Shown here: one piece after another, positions 16,751-25,511 of the stretch
How the letters are laid out: every line of letters begins with the position of its first letter
Numbering within the stretch: the stretch's first letter is position 1
DNA from: JACVRW01 sp963751105
GTDB taxonomy: Bacteria > Actinomycetota > Thermoleophilia > Solirubrobacterales > Thermoleophilaceae
Assembly (NCBI GenBank): GCA_963751105.1
Contig: CAVVTG010000002.1
Location: 1,736,001-1,800,000 of the forward strand
Direction: 5' to 3'
Length of the DNA stretch: 64,000 nt
Made by a program: the position numbers and the translations under genes
The notes under the pieces: generated by a model
What the model was told of the DNA's origin: nothing
What the model saw: only the letters and a program-made list of their open reading frames with translations
The model's database searches: none

Positions 16751-18172
16751 TCACCCGGCGCCACCGCGTAGTCGAACGTGGCGGCGCTCCGGCCGCAGGA
16801 AGCGGTCGACCGCAAGGTTGCCGATCTTGATGCCGTGCGCGATTCCTTCGTCAACGGCCTTGCGGAAGTGGAATCCGACGAGGATGCGTGAGAGCCCGTT
16901 CTCCGCGGCCGCCTGGGAGAAGCTGGTGTACCGACGGAACCGCGGCGTCGCGTCGTTGCACGTGCTTCCGGCCGGGAGGGTCAGGCTGCAGGTCTCGAAG
17001 CTGACGTGGTCGGTGCCGAAGAACCGCTTCAGCACCTGCGATGCGGTGCCGCCCTCGACGGCGTGCGCCGAGTCGTAGTCGGGGATCGGAGGGGTGAGCA
17101 CCAAGGGGGTCCAGTCCGGGTCGCCGGTGGTGCGCCGGTTGCCGTCGGCGTCCGCGTTCTGGATCGCGGTCACCGGCCGCCAATAGTTGTAGTGGTACTT
17201 GGTGTCGAATGAGCCGACGTAACCGTCCGCCAGGCCGAGGTTGAGCAGCCCGAACAACCGAGCCTGCTGCCATACATCGAGCCTCTGGGCAGAGGACACG
17301 GCTCTCGTGATGCGATTCCATTGCAGCGGCGAGCTCTCGATCCAGAAGCGGGCGATCTCGGTCTCCTCGGCAGTGCGTGCGCTCGGCGTGGTGACGCCGT
17401 CGCCACCGAGACGCTTGACCTCGTTGAGATCCGCCGCGTACCTCCGTCCGGTCACCCGGTACGGCGGGCCGGGACGGAACTGGGAGCTGTCGTCCAGCAC
17501 GAAGGGAGTCACATCGCGCCAGCCCGGTGCGAAAGCGAACGTGAACCCTGGCGTGAAGCGGTACACGCCGGGCTCGGTGCCCTGCCGGTAGTCGAGATCC
17601 TGGAGTGGTGTGTCGGAGCCGTCCTCGTCGCGCAGGGCGAGGATGGCCTCGGCCGCTGCCCGTCCCACTTCGAGCCCCCGTGTCTTGGCTCGACCGTCCG
17701 GGATAGCGCTGAGCGCCACCGCATAGTCCGCCTCGACACTCGTCACCCCCGCGGAGGTGCACTCGAGAGGGAAGGGGATCTGTGGGAGCAGAGACACCAG
17801 CACGTCTCGCGCAGCCGCGGCGACGGCAGCCTCCGCAGAGGCTCCTTTTCGTGCGCGGCCATCGAAGGCATAGGGCTCGGCCCGAGACTCGATCGCGTTC
17901 AGGGCGTCGTGGATGGCCACATGCGTCATGGCGTAGAGACGCGATTCGTGAAGCGGGTTGTCGGTGGGGGCGATGCACGCGGCGAGGGCTGCGTCCCCGG
18001 CATTCGCGTTCCACGCGATCACTGCATCGGACTGAGAAGCAGGGTGGGCGCTGGCCGAAGCCGCTGCGATCGCCAGTGTGATCGCTGCAATGGAGATCAC
18101 GAGCACGACCCGCGTAAGGCAGCGATCCAACTCGGTGTCGGTTCTCGAGAGCGACTGACGGACGAACGGCAT
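16751..18172 (-). CDS. Secreted vanadium-dependent haloperoxidase/PAP2-like phosphatase
   Basis: This 473-residue exported protein belongs to the vanadium haloperoxidase/acid phosphatase superfamily. The start ATG at 18172 has AGGGAGG six bases upstream. A signal peptide follows (hydrophobic residues about 20-41, ending ASASAHP). Active-site blocks are in order: YHYNYWRPVTAI (Lys/Arg-Pro), PDYDSAHAVEGG (the PSGH counterpart, with DSAH), and RILVGFHFRKAVDEG (Arg, His). It may be a halogenating enzyme or a phosphatase; sequence cannot separate these. It is divergent from the BTAD regulator and shares its promoter region. Confidence 0.85.
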   Translation of the reverse strand: MPFVRQSLSRTDTELDRCLTRVVLVISIAAITLAIAAASASAHPASQSDAVIAWNANAGDAALAACIAPTDNPLHESRLYAMTHVAIHDALNAIESRAEPYAFDGRARKGASAEAAVAAAARDVLVSLLPQIPFPLECTSAGVTSVEADYAVALSAIPDGRAKTRGLEVGRAAAEAILALRDEDGSDTPLQDLDYRQGTEPGVYRFTPGFTFAFAPGWRDVTPFVLDDSSQFRPGPPYRVTGRRYAADLNEVKRLGGDGVTTPSARTAEETEIARFWIESSPLQWNRITRAVSSAQRLDVWQQARLFGLLNLGLADGYVGSFDTKYHYNYWRPVTAIQNADADGNRRTTGDPDWTPLVLTPPIPDYDSAHAVEGGTASQVLKRFFGTDHVSFETCSLTLPAGSTCNDATPRFRRYTSFSQAAAENGLSRILVGFHFRKAVDEGIAHGIKIGNLAVDRFLRPERRHVRLRGGAG

Positions 18173-18265
18173 TGCGGCCTCCCTGAATGCGGGTCGATTC
18201 ACGCTGCGGGAGGCTGCATCACGCTGGTATACGTCCGGTCGACGCGCGGTCGGCACGGTGTTGAT

Positions 18266-19540
18266 TTGCACGTCCGGACCGGAGTAGGGTCGCTCTCCAT
18301 CGCTTCAACCCGGGTCCCCCGTGGTCTGGAGATCCGACTCCTCGGGCCTATCGATGCGAGCCTTCACGGCCGGCCGGTGGCGCTTGGGCCGCCGCAGCAG
18401 CGCGGCGTGCTGGCGATGCTCGCCCTGGAGGTCAACCGCACCGTCTCGACCGACCGTTTGATCGAGGGCTTGTGGGGAGAGCGCGCGCCACCCAGCGCGC
18501 ACAAGCTTGTGCAGCTGTACGTGTCACACCTGCGCAAGCTGCTCAACGCTTGTGAGGCCGAGATCGTCACACGCGGTCGCGGCTACGAGCTTCGGCTGGC
18601 AGCCGATCAGGTCGATGCGGCGCGCTTCGAGCAGTTGATCGACGCGGCAGCGCGCCCCAACCGCTTCCCCAACGGCGAGGCACGAGAGGCACTCTCTCTG
18701 TGGCGCGGCACACCGCTCGCCGACGTGGCCGACGAGCCGTTTGCGAACACCGAGATCCGGCGGCTGGAGCAGCTGCGACTCCACGCCGCCGAGCTGGCGA
18801 TCGGGGCGGACCTGGACGCCGGTCGCCACGGCGAGGTGATCGACGAGCTCGAGGCGCTGGTCGCCGAAGACCCGCTCCGCGAGCAGCTGCACGCCCAGCG
18901 CATGCTGGCCCTCTACCGCTGCGGCCGGCAGGCGGAGGCGCTGCAGACCTACCGCGAGGTGCGCGAGTTGCTGGTCGAGCAGATCGGCGTGGAGCCCGGG
19001 CCCGAGCTGCGGCGGCTGCACGAAGCGATCTTGCACCAGGATCCCGGGCTCGAGCCGCCGGGGACGGGGACGGTGCTGGCGCCCGAGCTCGACGTGCGGA
19101 CTCCGCTGGCCGGCCGTCAAGCCGACCTGGACTGGCTGCGCGAGCAGTGGGACCAGGTGAAAGGCGGCCAGGGCCGGGGCGCAATGGTCACCGGCCCCCA
19201 GGGGATCGGCAAGACGCGCCTCTTGGCCGAGCTGGCGTCCGAGCTCCACGCACAGCGCGTTGGGACGGTCTACGTCAGTGGCGCCGCCGCCGATGCGGCG
19301 ACAGCGCTCGAGCGGGCATGCGGACTCAGAGGACCGGGCCTGATCATCCTCGACGATCTCGACCAGGCGTCCGCGGAGGTGGTTCGGGGCGCAGCCGAAC
19401 TGGCCGGCGGCGCTCGCGAACACTCGTGGCTCGTGGTGCTGGCACTTACGGACGACCCGCAGTCGGCTGTGGTCAGTCGTCTGGGGCGCGAGCTCGAGGG
19501 GCAGGGCGTAGAGCGTCTTGCACTGTGCCCGCTCGCCTCT
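18266..19540 (+). CDS. BTAD-family transcriptional activator, 5' part of a frameshifted gene
   Basis: This part encodes a SARP-like winged-helix DNA-binding domain (EIRLLGPIDASLHGR to RGRGYELRL), a bacterial transcriptional activation domain of TPR type (about 130 residues, ending EQIGVEPGPELRRLHEAIL), and the start of an ATPase module with P-loop TGPQGIGKTRLL. The frame continues to a stop at 19648, but after 19538 it reads out of phase with the homologous sequence, which resumes in the next frame. The start is uncertain: TTG 18266 is the nearest usual codon, whereas the family Met aligns with a CTG at 18326. No clear Shine-Dalgarno is seen. Confidence 0.75.
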
Positions 19541-22500
19541 GACGGACGTTCGGGAGATCGCCGAGCTGTACGGGGGCGGGCGGGCCCACGCCGTTCCCGC
19601 GGAGCGGCTGCTGGAGGCGAGCGGAGGACGGCCGCAACGCCTCCATGAGCTCGTGGCCGACTGGGTGAGCCGCGACACGGCGGGGCGCGTTGACGCGAGT
19701 GCCGGTCGCACAGCCACGTGGCGGGGTGAACTTCGCGGACTCGAAGCGGAGCTGGCAGCGGATGTCGTGGACCTCCGGGCGGTGCGCGAGAAGGCTGAGC
19801 TCTACTCCGACCCGCGGCGCGAGGAGCCGACCGGCAGCGCACCTGTCTGTCCGTTCAAGGGTCTCGCGTCGTTCGAAGCCTCGGACGCGGATTACTTCTT
19901 TGGGCGCGAGCGGCTCGTCGCCGAAATGGTCGCGCGGCTGGTGGGGGCAGGGCTTCTCGGGGTGGTCGGTCCCTCGGGCAGCGGCAAGTCGTCGGCGGTG
20001 CGAGCTGGCTTGCTGCCCGCCCTGGCGAGCGGAGTGCTCCCGGGCAGCGAGGGCTGGAAGCGTGTCCTGGTGCTGCCCGGTGAACATCCGCTGGCCAGCC
20101 TGCGAGGCGCGCTCGAGGTCAGCGGATCCGACGATCCCATCTCGTCCGCGCTCGCGCGACTCGAGCCACCGGCCAAGCTGCTGATCGCCGTCGACCAGTT
20201 CGAGGAGACGTTCGTCGCGTGCCGCGACGAGGCGGAGCGAGCCGCGTTCATCGATGCTCTGGCGGACGCCGCAGAGCGCCACGACAGCCGGGTAGCGATC
20301 GTGCTGGCACTGCGAGCCGATTACTACGGCGCCTGCGCCAACCAGCCCCGGCTGTCGCGCCTCCTCGGCGAGAGCCAGGTGCTGGTGGGGCCGATGCAGC
20401 CGACCGAGCTCGTGCTGGCCATCGAGGGGCCGGCGCGCAAGGCGGGCCTGATGGTCGAGCCGGAGCTGGTGGCCAGGCTCGTGGAGGATGTGGCCGGGCA
20501 GCCGGGCGGGCTCCCCCTCCTCTCCACCGCGCTACTCGAGCTCTGGCAGCATCGTGAAGGGGCAGCGATCCGCCTGACCGCGTACGAGCGCACCGGTGGT
20601 GTCGAGGGAGCGGTGGCCCGGCTGGCCGAGGAGGCCTACGGGACGTTCGACCGCGACGAGCAGCTGGCGGCCCGCCGCATGCTGCTGCGGCTCGCCGGCT
20701 CCGGGGAGCGGGACGCCGTCGTGCGCCGTCGGGTACCGCTCAGCGAGCTCGAGGTCGACCGCGATGAGCAGGCCGCCCGTGTGCTCGAGGTACTGGCCCG
20801 CAGCCGCCTGCTGACGGTGGGAGACGAAACGGCCGAGGTGGCCCACGAAGCACTCCTGCGCGAATGGCCGCGCCTGCGCGGCTGGCTCGAGGAGGACGTG
20901 GAGGGGCGGCGGCTGCACCGGCGCCTGACCGACGCGGCGCGGGACTGGTCCAGCGCAGAGCGTGAGGCGGGCGGGCTCTACCGCGGCGCGCGGCTTGCGT
21001 CGGCCCTGGACTGGGCGGCGGAGCACGGCAGTGAGCTCAACCGGCTCGAGCAGGACTTCCTGGAGGACAGCCGTCTCGTGAGCGAGCACGAGGCCCAGCG
21101 CAACCGGCGGGTGAATCGCCGCCTGCGGACTCTGCTCGCCGGCGCCGCCGTCGTCCTCATTGTCGCGATCGCGGCCGGTCTGCTGGCCCTCGACCAGCGC
21201 GGCGACGCCCGCGACGCTGCCGTGACCGCCGACGCCCAGCGTCTCGGGGCCGAGGCACTGACGGCCGAGAGCTTCGAGAACGCTCTGCTGCTGGCGCGCG
21301 CCGGGATCGAGCTGGATGAGTCGGCCGCGACTCGCAGCAGCCTGCTGACCGTGCTGCAGCGAAGCCCGGCGCGGCTCGGCACGCTGCCCGGAACCGCCGG
21401 GTGGCCTCTGTGGACGGTGGCCGTGAGCCCGGACGGGCGGCTCGTTGCCGTGGCCGGCCAGCACGACACGGTCAGGATCTATGACGCAGCCAGCCGGCGG
21501 CCGCTGGGCGAGCCCTACCGGCTTCCAGAGGCCAACGTTCCGGCGCTCGCGTTCTCGCCCGACGGGTCCACGCTCGCCGTCGCCGGCTTCGGGCGCCCGG
21601 ACACCCCCATCGTCGATCTGATCGATCCGCGCACGCGCGAACGCAAGCAACGTGTCTCGCTCCCCCCGTACCCGTCTGATTTCGTGGCGGCGGTCGCTCT
21701 CGTATTCGTGGCCAACGGGCGCCACCTGATAGTGCAGCAGCGCCACTACGACTCCTTCGACGCCCCTGCGTCCCAGCTGACCCGGGTGAACCTCCGCACC
21801 GGCACCGTGGGGGGGCGACCTCTGCCCGTAGGCCGCCGGGGATCGCAAGCGCTGTCCGCGACTGCCGACGGCCGGCGAGCCTTTCTCACCGTGCCGCAGG
21901 ACCACGCGACCTACGCCATCGATCCTGAGCGTTTGCGGGTGCTGAAGCGCTACCCAGTCGGCGATGTCGCCGGCGCAGTCAGGCCCGACGGGCGCCTCTT
22001 CGCACTGGGCTCCGCCAGGGGCGGCCTACGCCTGCTCAACCTGCGCTCCGAACAGGTCCGGCGCCTCAGCGGCCGTCACGACGCGGCCGTCGACTCCATG
22101 CTCTGGACGCCCGACGGACGAACTGTGGTCAGCTCGGGCGAGGACGGCAGCGTGATCGCTTGGGACGTCGAGCGTGGCGAGGTGCGGGAAACCTTCTCCG
22201 GCCACAGCGAGGGCGACGTCGACCTGGCCGTCTCCTCCGACGGCCGCACGCTCTACAGCGGTGGGAGCGACGCCCGCGCAATCGTGTGGGACCTCGCCGG
22301 TGATCGGCGGATTGTCCGGCCGTTCGACGCGGGCCGGGCGTTCGCGACCGACGACGGGGATCGGTATCCGGTGGAGCTCGCGGTCAGCCCGGACGGCGGC
22401 ACGCTCGCCCGGACGAACGGGGATGGCGCGGTCGACCTCATAGACACTCAGACCCTCCGCCGCCGGGGCCGCCTGCGGGCGCTGCGAGGGTTTGCCGCCG

Positions 22501-23354
22501 CGGTGGATTTCAGCCCCGACGGACGCCTCATCGGGGTCTCGGGCGAGGGCGGGCAGGTGACGCTGTGGGACGCACGCACCCTGCGGTCGGCCGGGCGGGG
22601 GCCCAGCGGGTTGCAGACCACTTCCCAGGCGGTCGCCTTCTCGCCCGACGCCAAGCTGCTCGCCGTCGGCGAGAACGGCCGGCCAAACAAGGAGATCACG
22701 GCGTACAGGGGTGCGAAGGTCCGGCTCTGGGACGTTCGCCGACGCGCGCCGACTGGTGTGCAGTTCTCGGTGGCGTCGCTTTCGGTCGCATTCAGCCCCA
22801 GCGGCGAGCTGCTCGCCGCGGCGGGCCGCGAGCGCCCCACCCAGATCCGGAACGCGCGCAGCGGCAGGCTCATCGCGAGGCTTCCCACCGCCGACTGGGG
22901 GCGGTCGGTGACGTTCTCGCCCGACGGCAGCCTGATCGCCACCGGGGACTGGGACGGGAGGGCTCAGCTCTGGTCGACCGAAACGTGGCGACCGGTCGGG
23001 CGCCCGCTGGAGGGCCACGAGGCGCGGATCCTCACGCTCGACTTCTCACGTGACGGACGAACTCTTGCGTCCGCGAGCGAGGACGGCACGGTTGTGCTCT
23101 GGGACGTCGCGGCCCGCGCGGCGATCGGATCGCCGCTCAGCGTCGACGCCGGCACATGGGTCTCCGCCGCCTTCACACCCGACGGCTCGCATCTGTTCGC
23201 CATCTCGGACGAGGGTCGCGGCGTGCGCTTCGATGTCAAACCCGAGACCTGGAAGCGACAGGCTTGCCGTGTTGCCGGGAGAGACTTCACCGACAGTGAA
23301 TTGGCCGATGCGCTGTCGGGCCGGTCCTTCAGCAGCCTGTGCCCTACCGGCTGA
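19518..23354 (+). CDS. STAND NTPase with transmembrane helix and WD40 repeats, 3' part of the frameshifted gene
   Basis: This continues the BTAD regulator. After the end of the first ATPase region (LTDVREIAELYGG) comes an nSTAND1-type NTPase: CPFKGLASFEASDADYFFGRE, Walker A GPSGSGKSS and Walker B LLIAVDQFEE. A membrane helix (LLAGAAVVLIVAIAAGLLAL, about residues 538-560 of this frame) is followed by roughly 14 WD40-like repeats (recurrent FSPDG ... LWD units), enough for two seven-bladed propellers. The likely design is a cytosolic regulator with a membrane-anchored propeller sensor. Skipping T19538 fuses both parts into a protein of about 1,680 residues. Confidence 0.85.
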   Translation: MHCARSPLTDVREIAELYGGGRAHAVPAERLLEASGGRPQRLHELVADWVSRDTAGRVDASAGRTATWRGELRGLEAELAADVVDLRAVREKAELYSDPRREEPTGSAPVCPFKGLASFEASDADYFFGRERLVAEMVARLVGAGLLGVVGPSGSGKSSAVRAGLLPALASGVLPGSEGWKRVLVLPGEHPLASLRGALEVSGSDDPISSALARLEPPAKLLIAVDQFEETFVACRDEAERAAFIDALADAAERHDSRVAIVLALRADYYGACANQPRLSRLLGESQVLVGPMQPTELVLAIEGPARKAGLMVEPELVARLVEDVAGQPGGLPLLSTALLELWQHREGAAIRLTAYERTGGVEGAVARLAEEAYGTFDRDEQLAARRMLLRLAGSGERDAVVRRRVPLSELEVDRDEQAARVLEVLARSRLLTVGDETAEVAHEALLREWPRLRGWLEEDVEGRRLHRRLTDAARDWSSAEREAGGLYRGARLASALDWAAEHGSELNRLEQDFLEDSRLVSEHEAQRNRRVNRRLRTLLAGAAVVLIVAIAAGLLALDQRGDARDAAVTADAQRLGAEALTAESFENALLLARAGIELDESAATRSSLLTVLQRSPARLGTLPGTAGWPLWTVAVSPDGRLVAVAGQHDTVRIYDAASRRPLGEPYRLPEANVPALAFSPDGSTLAVAGFGRPDTPIVDLIDPRTRERKQRVSLPPYPSDFVAAVALVFVANGRHLIVQQRHYDSFDAPASQLTRVNLRTGTVGGRPLPVGRRGSQALSATADGRRAFLTVPQDHATYAIDPERLRVLKRYPVGDVAGAVRPDGRLFALGSARGGLRLLNLRSEQVRRLSGRHDAAVDSMLWTPDGRTVVSSGEDGSVIAWDVERGEVRETFSGHSEGDVDLAVSSDGRTLYSGGSDARAIVWDLAGDRRIVRPFDAGRAFATDDGDRYPVELAVSPDGGTLARTNGDGAVDLIDTQTLRRRGRLRALRGFAAAVDFSPDGRLIGVSGEGGQVTLWDARTLRSAGRGPSGLQTTSQAVAFSPDAKLLAVGENGRPNKEITAYRGAKVRLWDVRRRAPTGVQFSVASLSVAFSPSGELLAAAGRERPTQIRNARSGRLIARLPTADWGRSVTFSPDGSLIATGDWDGRAQLWSTETWRPVGRPLEGHEARILTLDFSRDGRTLASASEDGTVVLWDVAARAAIGSPLSVDAGTWVSAAFTPDGSHLFAISDEGRGVRFDVKPETWKRQACRVAGRDFTDSELADALSGRSFSSLCPTG

Positions 23355-23369
23355 GGCGCAGAGAGCTCC

Positions 23370-23750
23370 TCACCAGACGACCTCCGCGCCGTAATCCGCC
23401 ATCCGTGCATCTGCACTGACGAGGGCGAGCCGCTCGGTGGCCGCCTGAGCGACCAGCAGGCGATCAAAGGGATCGCGATGGTGCCACGCCAACTGCTCGA
23501 CCGCCTCGGCGTGAATCGCGGTGACCGGCAGCGGGTCGAATCCAAGCTCCCTCAAGGCCCTCGGCCAACGATCCTCTATCTCCAGCTTGCCGAGCGACCG
23601 TTTGATGGCGATCTCCCACACTGTCGCCGCGCTCACCGCCACGTCGTTGCGCTCATCCTCGAGCGCCACCCGCGCCGCGTCGCTGACGCGTGAGCGGTCG
23701 CCGAGCAGAAGCCAGAGCACCACGTTGGTGTCGACCAACAGGCCGTTCAC
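23370..23750 (-). CDS. PIN-domain ribonuclease toxin (VapC-like)
   Basis: This 126-residue type II toxin has a PIN nuclease fold. Acidic residues of the active site are seen in LLVDTNVVLW (Asp7), in AATVWEIAIK (Glu), in RDPFDRLLVAQA (Asp) and near VSADARMADYG. The start overlaps the antitoxin stop by 4 nt. The usual action is cleavage of tRNA or rRNA when the antitoxin is degraded. It is convergent with the end of the WD40 gene. Confidence 0.9.
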   Translation of the reverse strand: MNGLLVDTNVVLWLLLGDRSRVSDAARVALEDERNDVAVSAATVWEIAIKRSLGKLEIEDRWPRALRELGFDPLPVTAIHAEAVEQLAWHHRDPFDRLLVAQAATERLALVSADARMADYGAEVVW

Positions 23751-23965
23751 CCGTACGAGTCGAACTCAGGCGGCAGGTCATCAAAGTCGTCAGCCATCTC
23801 ACCCTGCAGATCGCCCCAGATTCGACGCCGCCCGGTAGGCGCGGGAGCGCGGACGAGCAGCGCCACGGGCTCGCGCCCGCGCCGAATCACAATCTCCTCG
23901 CCCGCCTCTACACGGCGCAGCAGCTTCGAGAGCTGCGTCTTCGCCTCCCCGACGGTGACCTCCAT
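23747..23965 (-). CDS. Phd/YefM-type antitoxin
   Basis: This 72-residue antitoxin has the Phd/YefM N-terminal DNA-binding fold (MEVTVGEAKTQLSKLLRRVEAGEEIVIRRGREPVALL) and an acidic C-terminal tail (GEMADDFDDLPPEFDSYG) that would wrap the toxin. It is the first gene of the toxin-antitoxin operon. A perfect 14-bp palindrome lies 16 bases upstream of its ATG and is the likely autoregulatory operator. Confidence 0.9.
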   Translation of the reverse strand: MEVTVGEAKTQLSKLLRRVEAGEEIVIRRGREPVALLVRAPAPTGRRRIWGDLQGEMADDFDDLPPEFDSYG

Positions 23966-23981
23966 GCGCTAGAGCTTAGCG

Positions 23982-23995
23982 CTTGGTCGACCAAG
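23982..23995. promoter_or_regulatory. Perfect 14-bp palindrome, probable antitoxin operator
   Basis: CTTGGTCGACCAAG reads the same on both strands. It lies just upstream of the antitoxin ATG (23965). A TAAGCT -10-like element sits between them, 7 nt from the ATG on the minus strand, which would give a leaderless mRNA. A nearby GCGCT/AGCGC inverted repeat adds to the symmetry. Confidence 0.65.
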
Positions 23996-24010
23996 TTGAC
24001 CAGGTCCGGC

Positions 24011-24478
24011 CTAGCCGACCTCGGCCTCTTCGTGCTCGCGGCCCTGCAGGCGGTCGCGGCCGCGCTGCACGGCGGCGATGAACTTCGTGAGGTTGACCTC
24101 GAGGGTGTTGAGGATGTCGTCGGCGTAGTCCTCCGCGCCGAGGCGAATCTCGCGCTCGCGGGCGCGGGCGTCCTCGATGATCTCGTCGGCCTGGCGCTCG
24201 GCCTGCTTGACGACCTCCTCCTCGGAAATGAGGCGCACCTGCTCCTCGCGCGCCTCGCGGATGATGCGCTCGGCCTCGCGCTTGGCCTCGGCCAGCATCT
24301 CCTGCCGCTCCTTGACGATCCAGCGCGCCTGCTTGATCTCCTCGGGGATCGTGGCGCGCATCTGGTCGAGGATGTCGTAGACCTCCTCCTTGTCCACGCG
24401 CACCTGATCCGTGAGCGGCACGGGCTTCGCGTTGTGAATCGTGTCGTCGAGCTTGTCGATCAGGACTAGGACATCCAT
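24011..24478 (-). CDS. DivIVA/ATP-synthase-b-like coiled-coil protein
   Basis: This 155-residue protein is mostly a charged coiled coil. A short N-terminal part (MDVLVLIDKLDDTIHNA and a VDKEEVYDILDQMR helix) resembles DivIVA-type proteins. The long helix at about residues 50-120 is rich in Ala, Arg and Glu with heptad spacing (ERIIREAREEQ, ADEIIEDARARE). Its genuine role is unknown; in related actinobacteria a similar protein is found beside coaD and could scaffold cell-pole or division factors. It is 18 bases downstream of coaD. Confidence 0.75.
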   Translation of the reverse strand: MDVLVLIDKLDDTIHNAKPVPLTDQVRVDKEEVYDILDQMRATIPEEIKQARWIVKERQEMLAEAKREAERIIREAREEQVRLISEEEVVKQAERQADEIIEDARAREREIRLGAEDYADDILNTLEVNLTKFIAAVQRGRDRLQGREHEEAEVG

Positions 24479-24496
24479 TGGCGGTTCCTCAGTTCT

Positions 24497-25003
24497 CTAC
24501 CGCTTCAGTTCTTCCTGCAAACGGGCCGCCACCGGGTCCGGCACCAGGCCACTCACATCGCCCCCGAACATCGCCAGTTCCTTTACGCCACTGGAGCTTA
24601 GGAAGCTGAACTGGGGAGCGCTCATCAGATAGATGCTTTCGATGTCCGGCGCCAGCTTCCGGTTGAGCTGGTTCATCTCGAACTCGTACTCGAAGTCCGA
24701 GATCGCACGGAGACCCTTGACGATCGCCTTTGCCCCGTGCTCGCGGGCGAAATCGACGAGGAGCGTATCAAAGGGTTTTACCTGCACATTCCCGTATTCC
24801 GCCACCTCGCTCTCGATGAACGAGACGCGCTCGTCGGCGCCGAACAGGGTCTTCTTCTTGCGCACGGGCTGGTTGACCACCCCCACGACCAGCCGGTCGA
24901 ACACGTGAGCGGCCCGGCCGATGATGTCGAGGTGGCCGAAGGTGATCGGGTCGTAGGAGCCCGGGCAGACCGCCGTGCCGCCCCTGGACTTGTCAGCGGT
25001 CAT
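24497..25003 (-). CDS. coaD: Phosphopantetheine adenylyltransferase
   Basis: CoaD catalyses the fourth step of coenzyme A synthesis, joining ATP and 4'-phosphopantetheine. It has 168 residues. The nucleotidyltransferase HxGH-type motif is TFGHLD with His24 in CPGSYDPITFGHLDI, and the C-terminal SFLSSSGVKELA matches the ISSSxVR motif. It overlaps rsmD by 11 nt; rsmD-coaD is a common pairing. Confidence 0.96.
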   Translation of the reverse strand: MTADKSRGGTAVCPGSYDPITFGHLDIIGRAAHVFDRLVVGVVNQPVRKKKTLFGADERVSFIESEVAEYGNVQVKPFDTLLVDFAREHGAKAIVKGLRAISDFEYEFEMNQLNRKLAPDIESIYLMSAPQFSFLSSSGVKELAMFGGDVSGLVPDPVAARLQEELKR

Positions 25004-25511
25004 GGAGGGCTATGCGGGTGTCGCCGTAGGTCCGCTCCCGGATGAGCGGGAACGGAAGTTCGAGCGGCTTGCGCTTGTCGGATTCGGTCACGATGCGTGC
25101 GTCCGGTGACAGCAACGCCGGCAGCCGCTCGGCGAGCGGACCGGCGACGCGGGGGCCGGAATCATAGGGCGGGTCGCAGAACACGAGGTCGAACGTCCCC
25201 TCGGCCCGGTCGAGAAAGCGCATCACGTCGTCCCCGATCACGCTCTGATCGAGCCCCAGCTCGGTCAGGTTGCGCTCGATCACCGCGGCCGCGCGCGGGT
25301 CGCGCTCGACGAAGACGGCGGTCCGGGCGCCGCGCGACAGCGCCTCGATGCCCAGCGCGCCCGAGCCGGCGTAGAGATCGAGCACGCGCACCCCGTCGAC
25401 GTCGCCCAGCATCGAGAACAGCGCCTCGCGCACGCGGTCGGCCGTCGGGCGCGTGCCCGCCTTGGGCATGCGCAGCCGCCGCCCGCGAAACTCGCCCGCC
25501 ACGACCCTCAC
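24993..25511 (-). CDS. rsmD: 16S rRNA (guanine966-N2)-methyltransferase RsmD
   Basis: RsmD methylates G966 of 16S rRNA. The GTG at 25511 (MRVVAGEFRGRRLRMPK) is the natural start and overlaps the stop of the upstream gene as GTGA; it yields 172 residues. SAM motif I is VLDLYAGSGALGIEA (about 43-57), and the catalytic VFCDPPYDSG (NPPY-type) follows at about 110. Confidence 0.93.
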   Translation of the reverse strand: MRVVAGEFRGRRLRMPKAGTRPTADRVREALFSMLGDVDGVRVLDLYAGSGALGIEALSRGARTAVFVERDPRAAAVIERNLTELGLDQSVIGDDVMRFLDRAEGTFDLVFCDPPYDSGPRVAGPLAERLPALLSPDARIVTESDKRKPLELPFPLIRERTYGDTRIALHDR

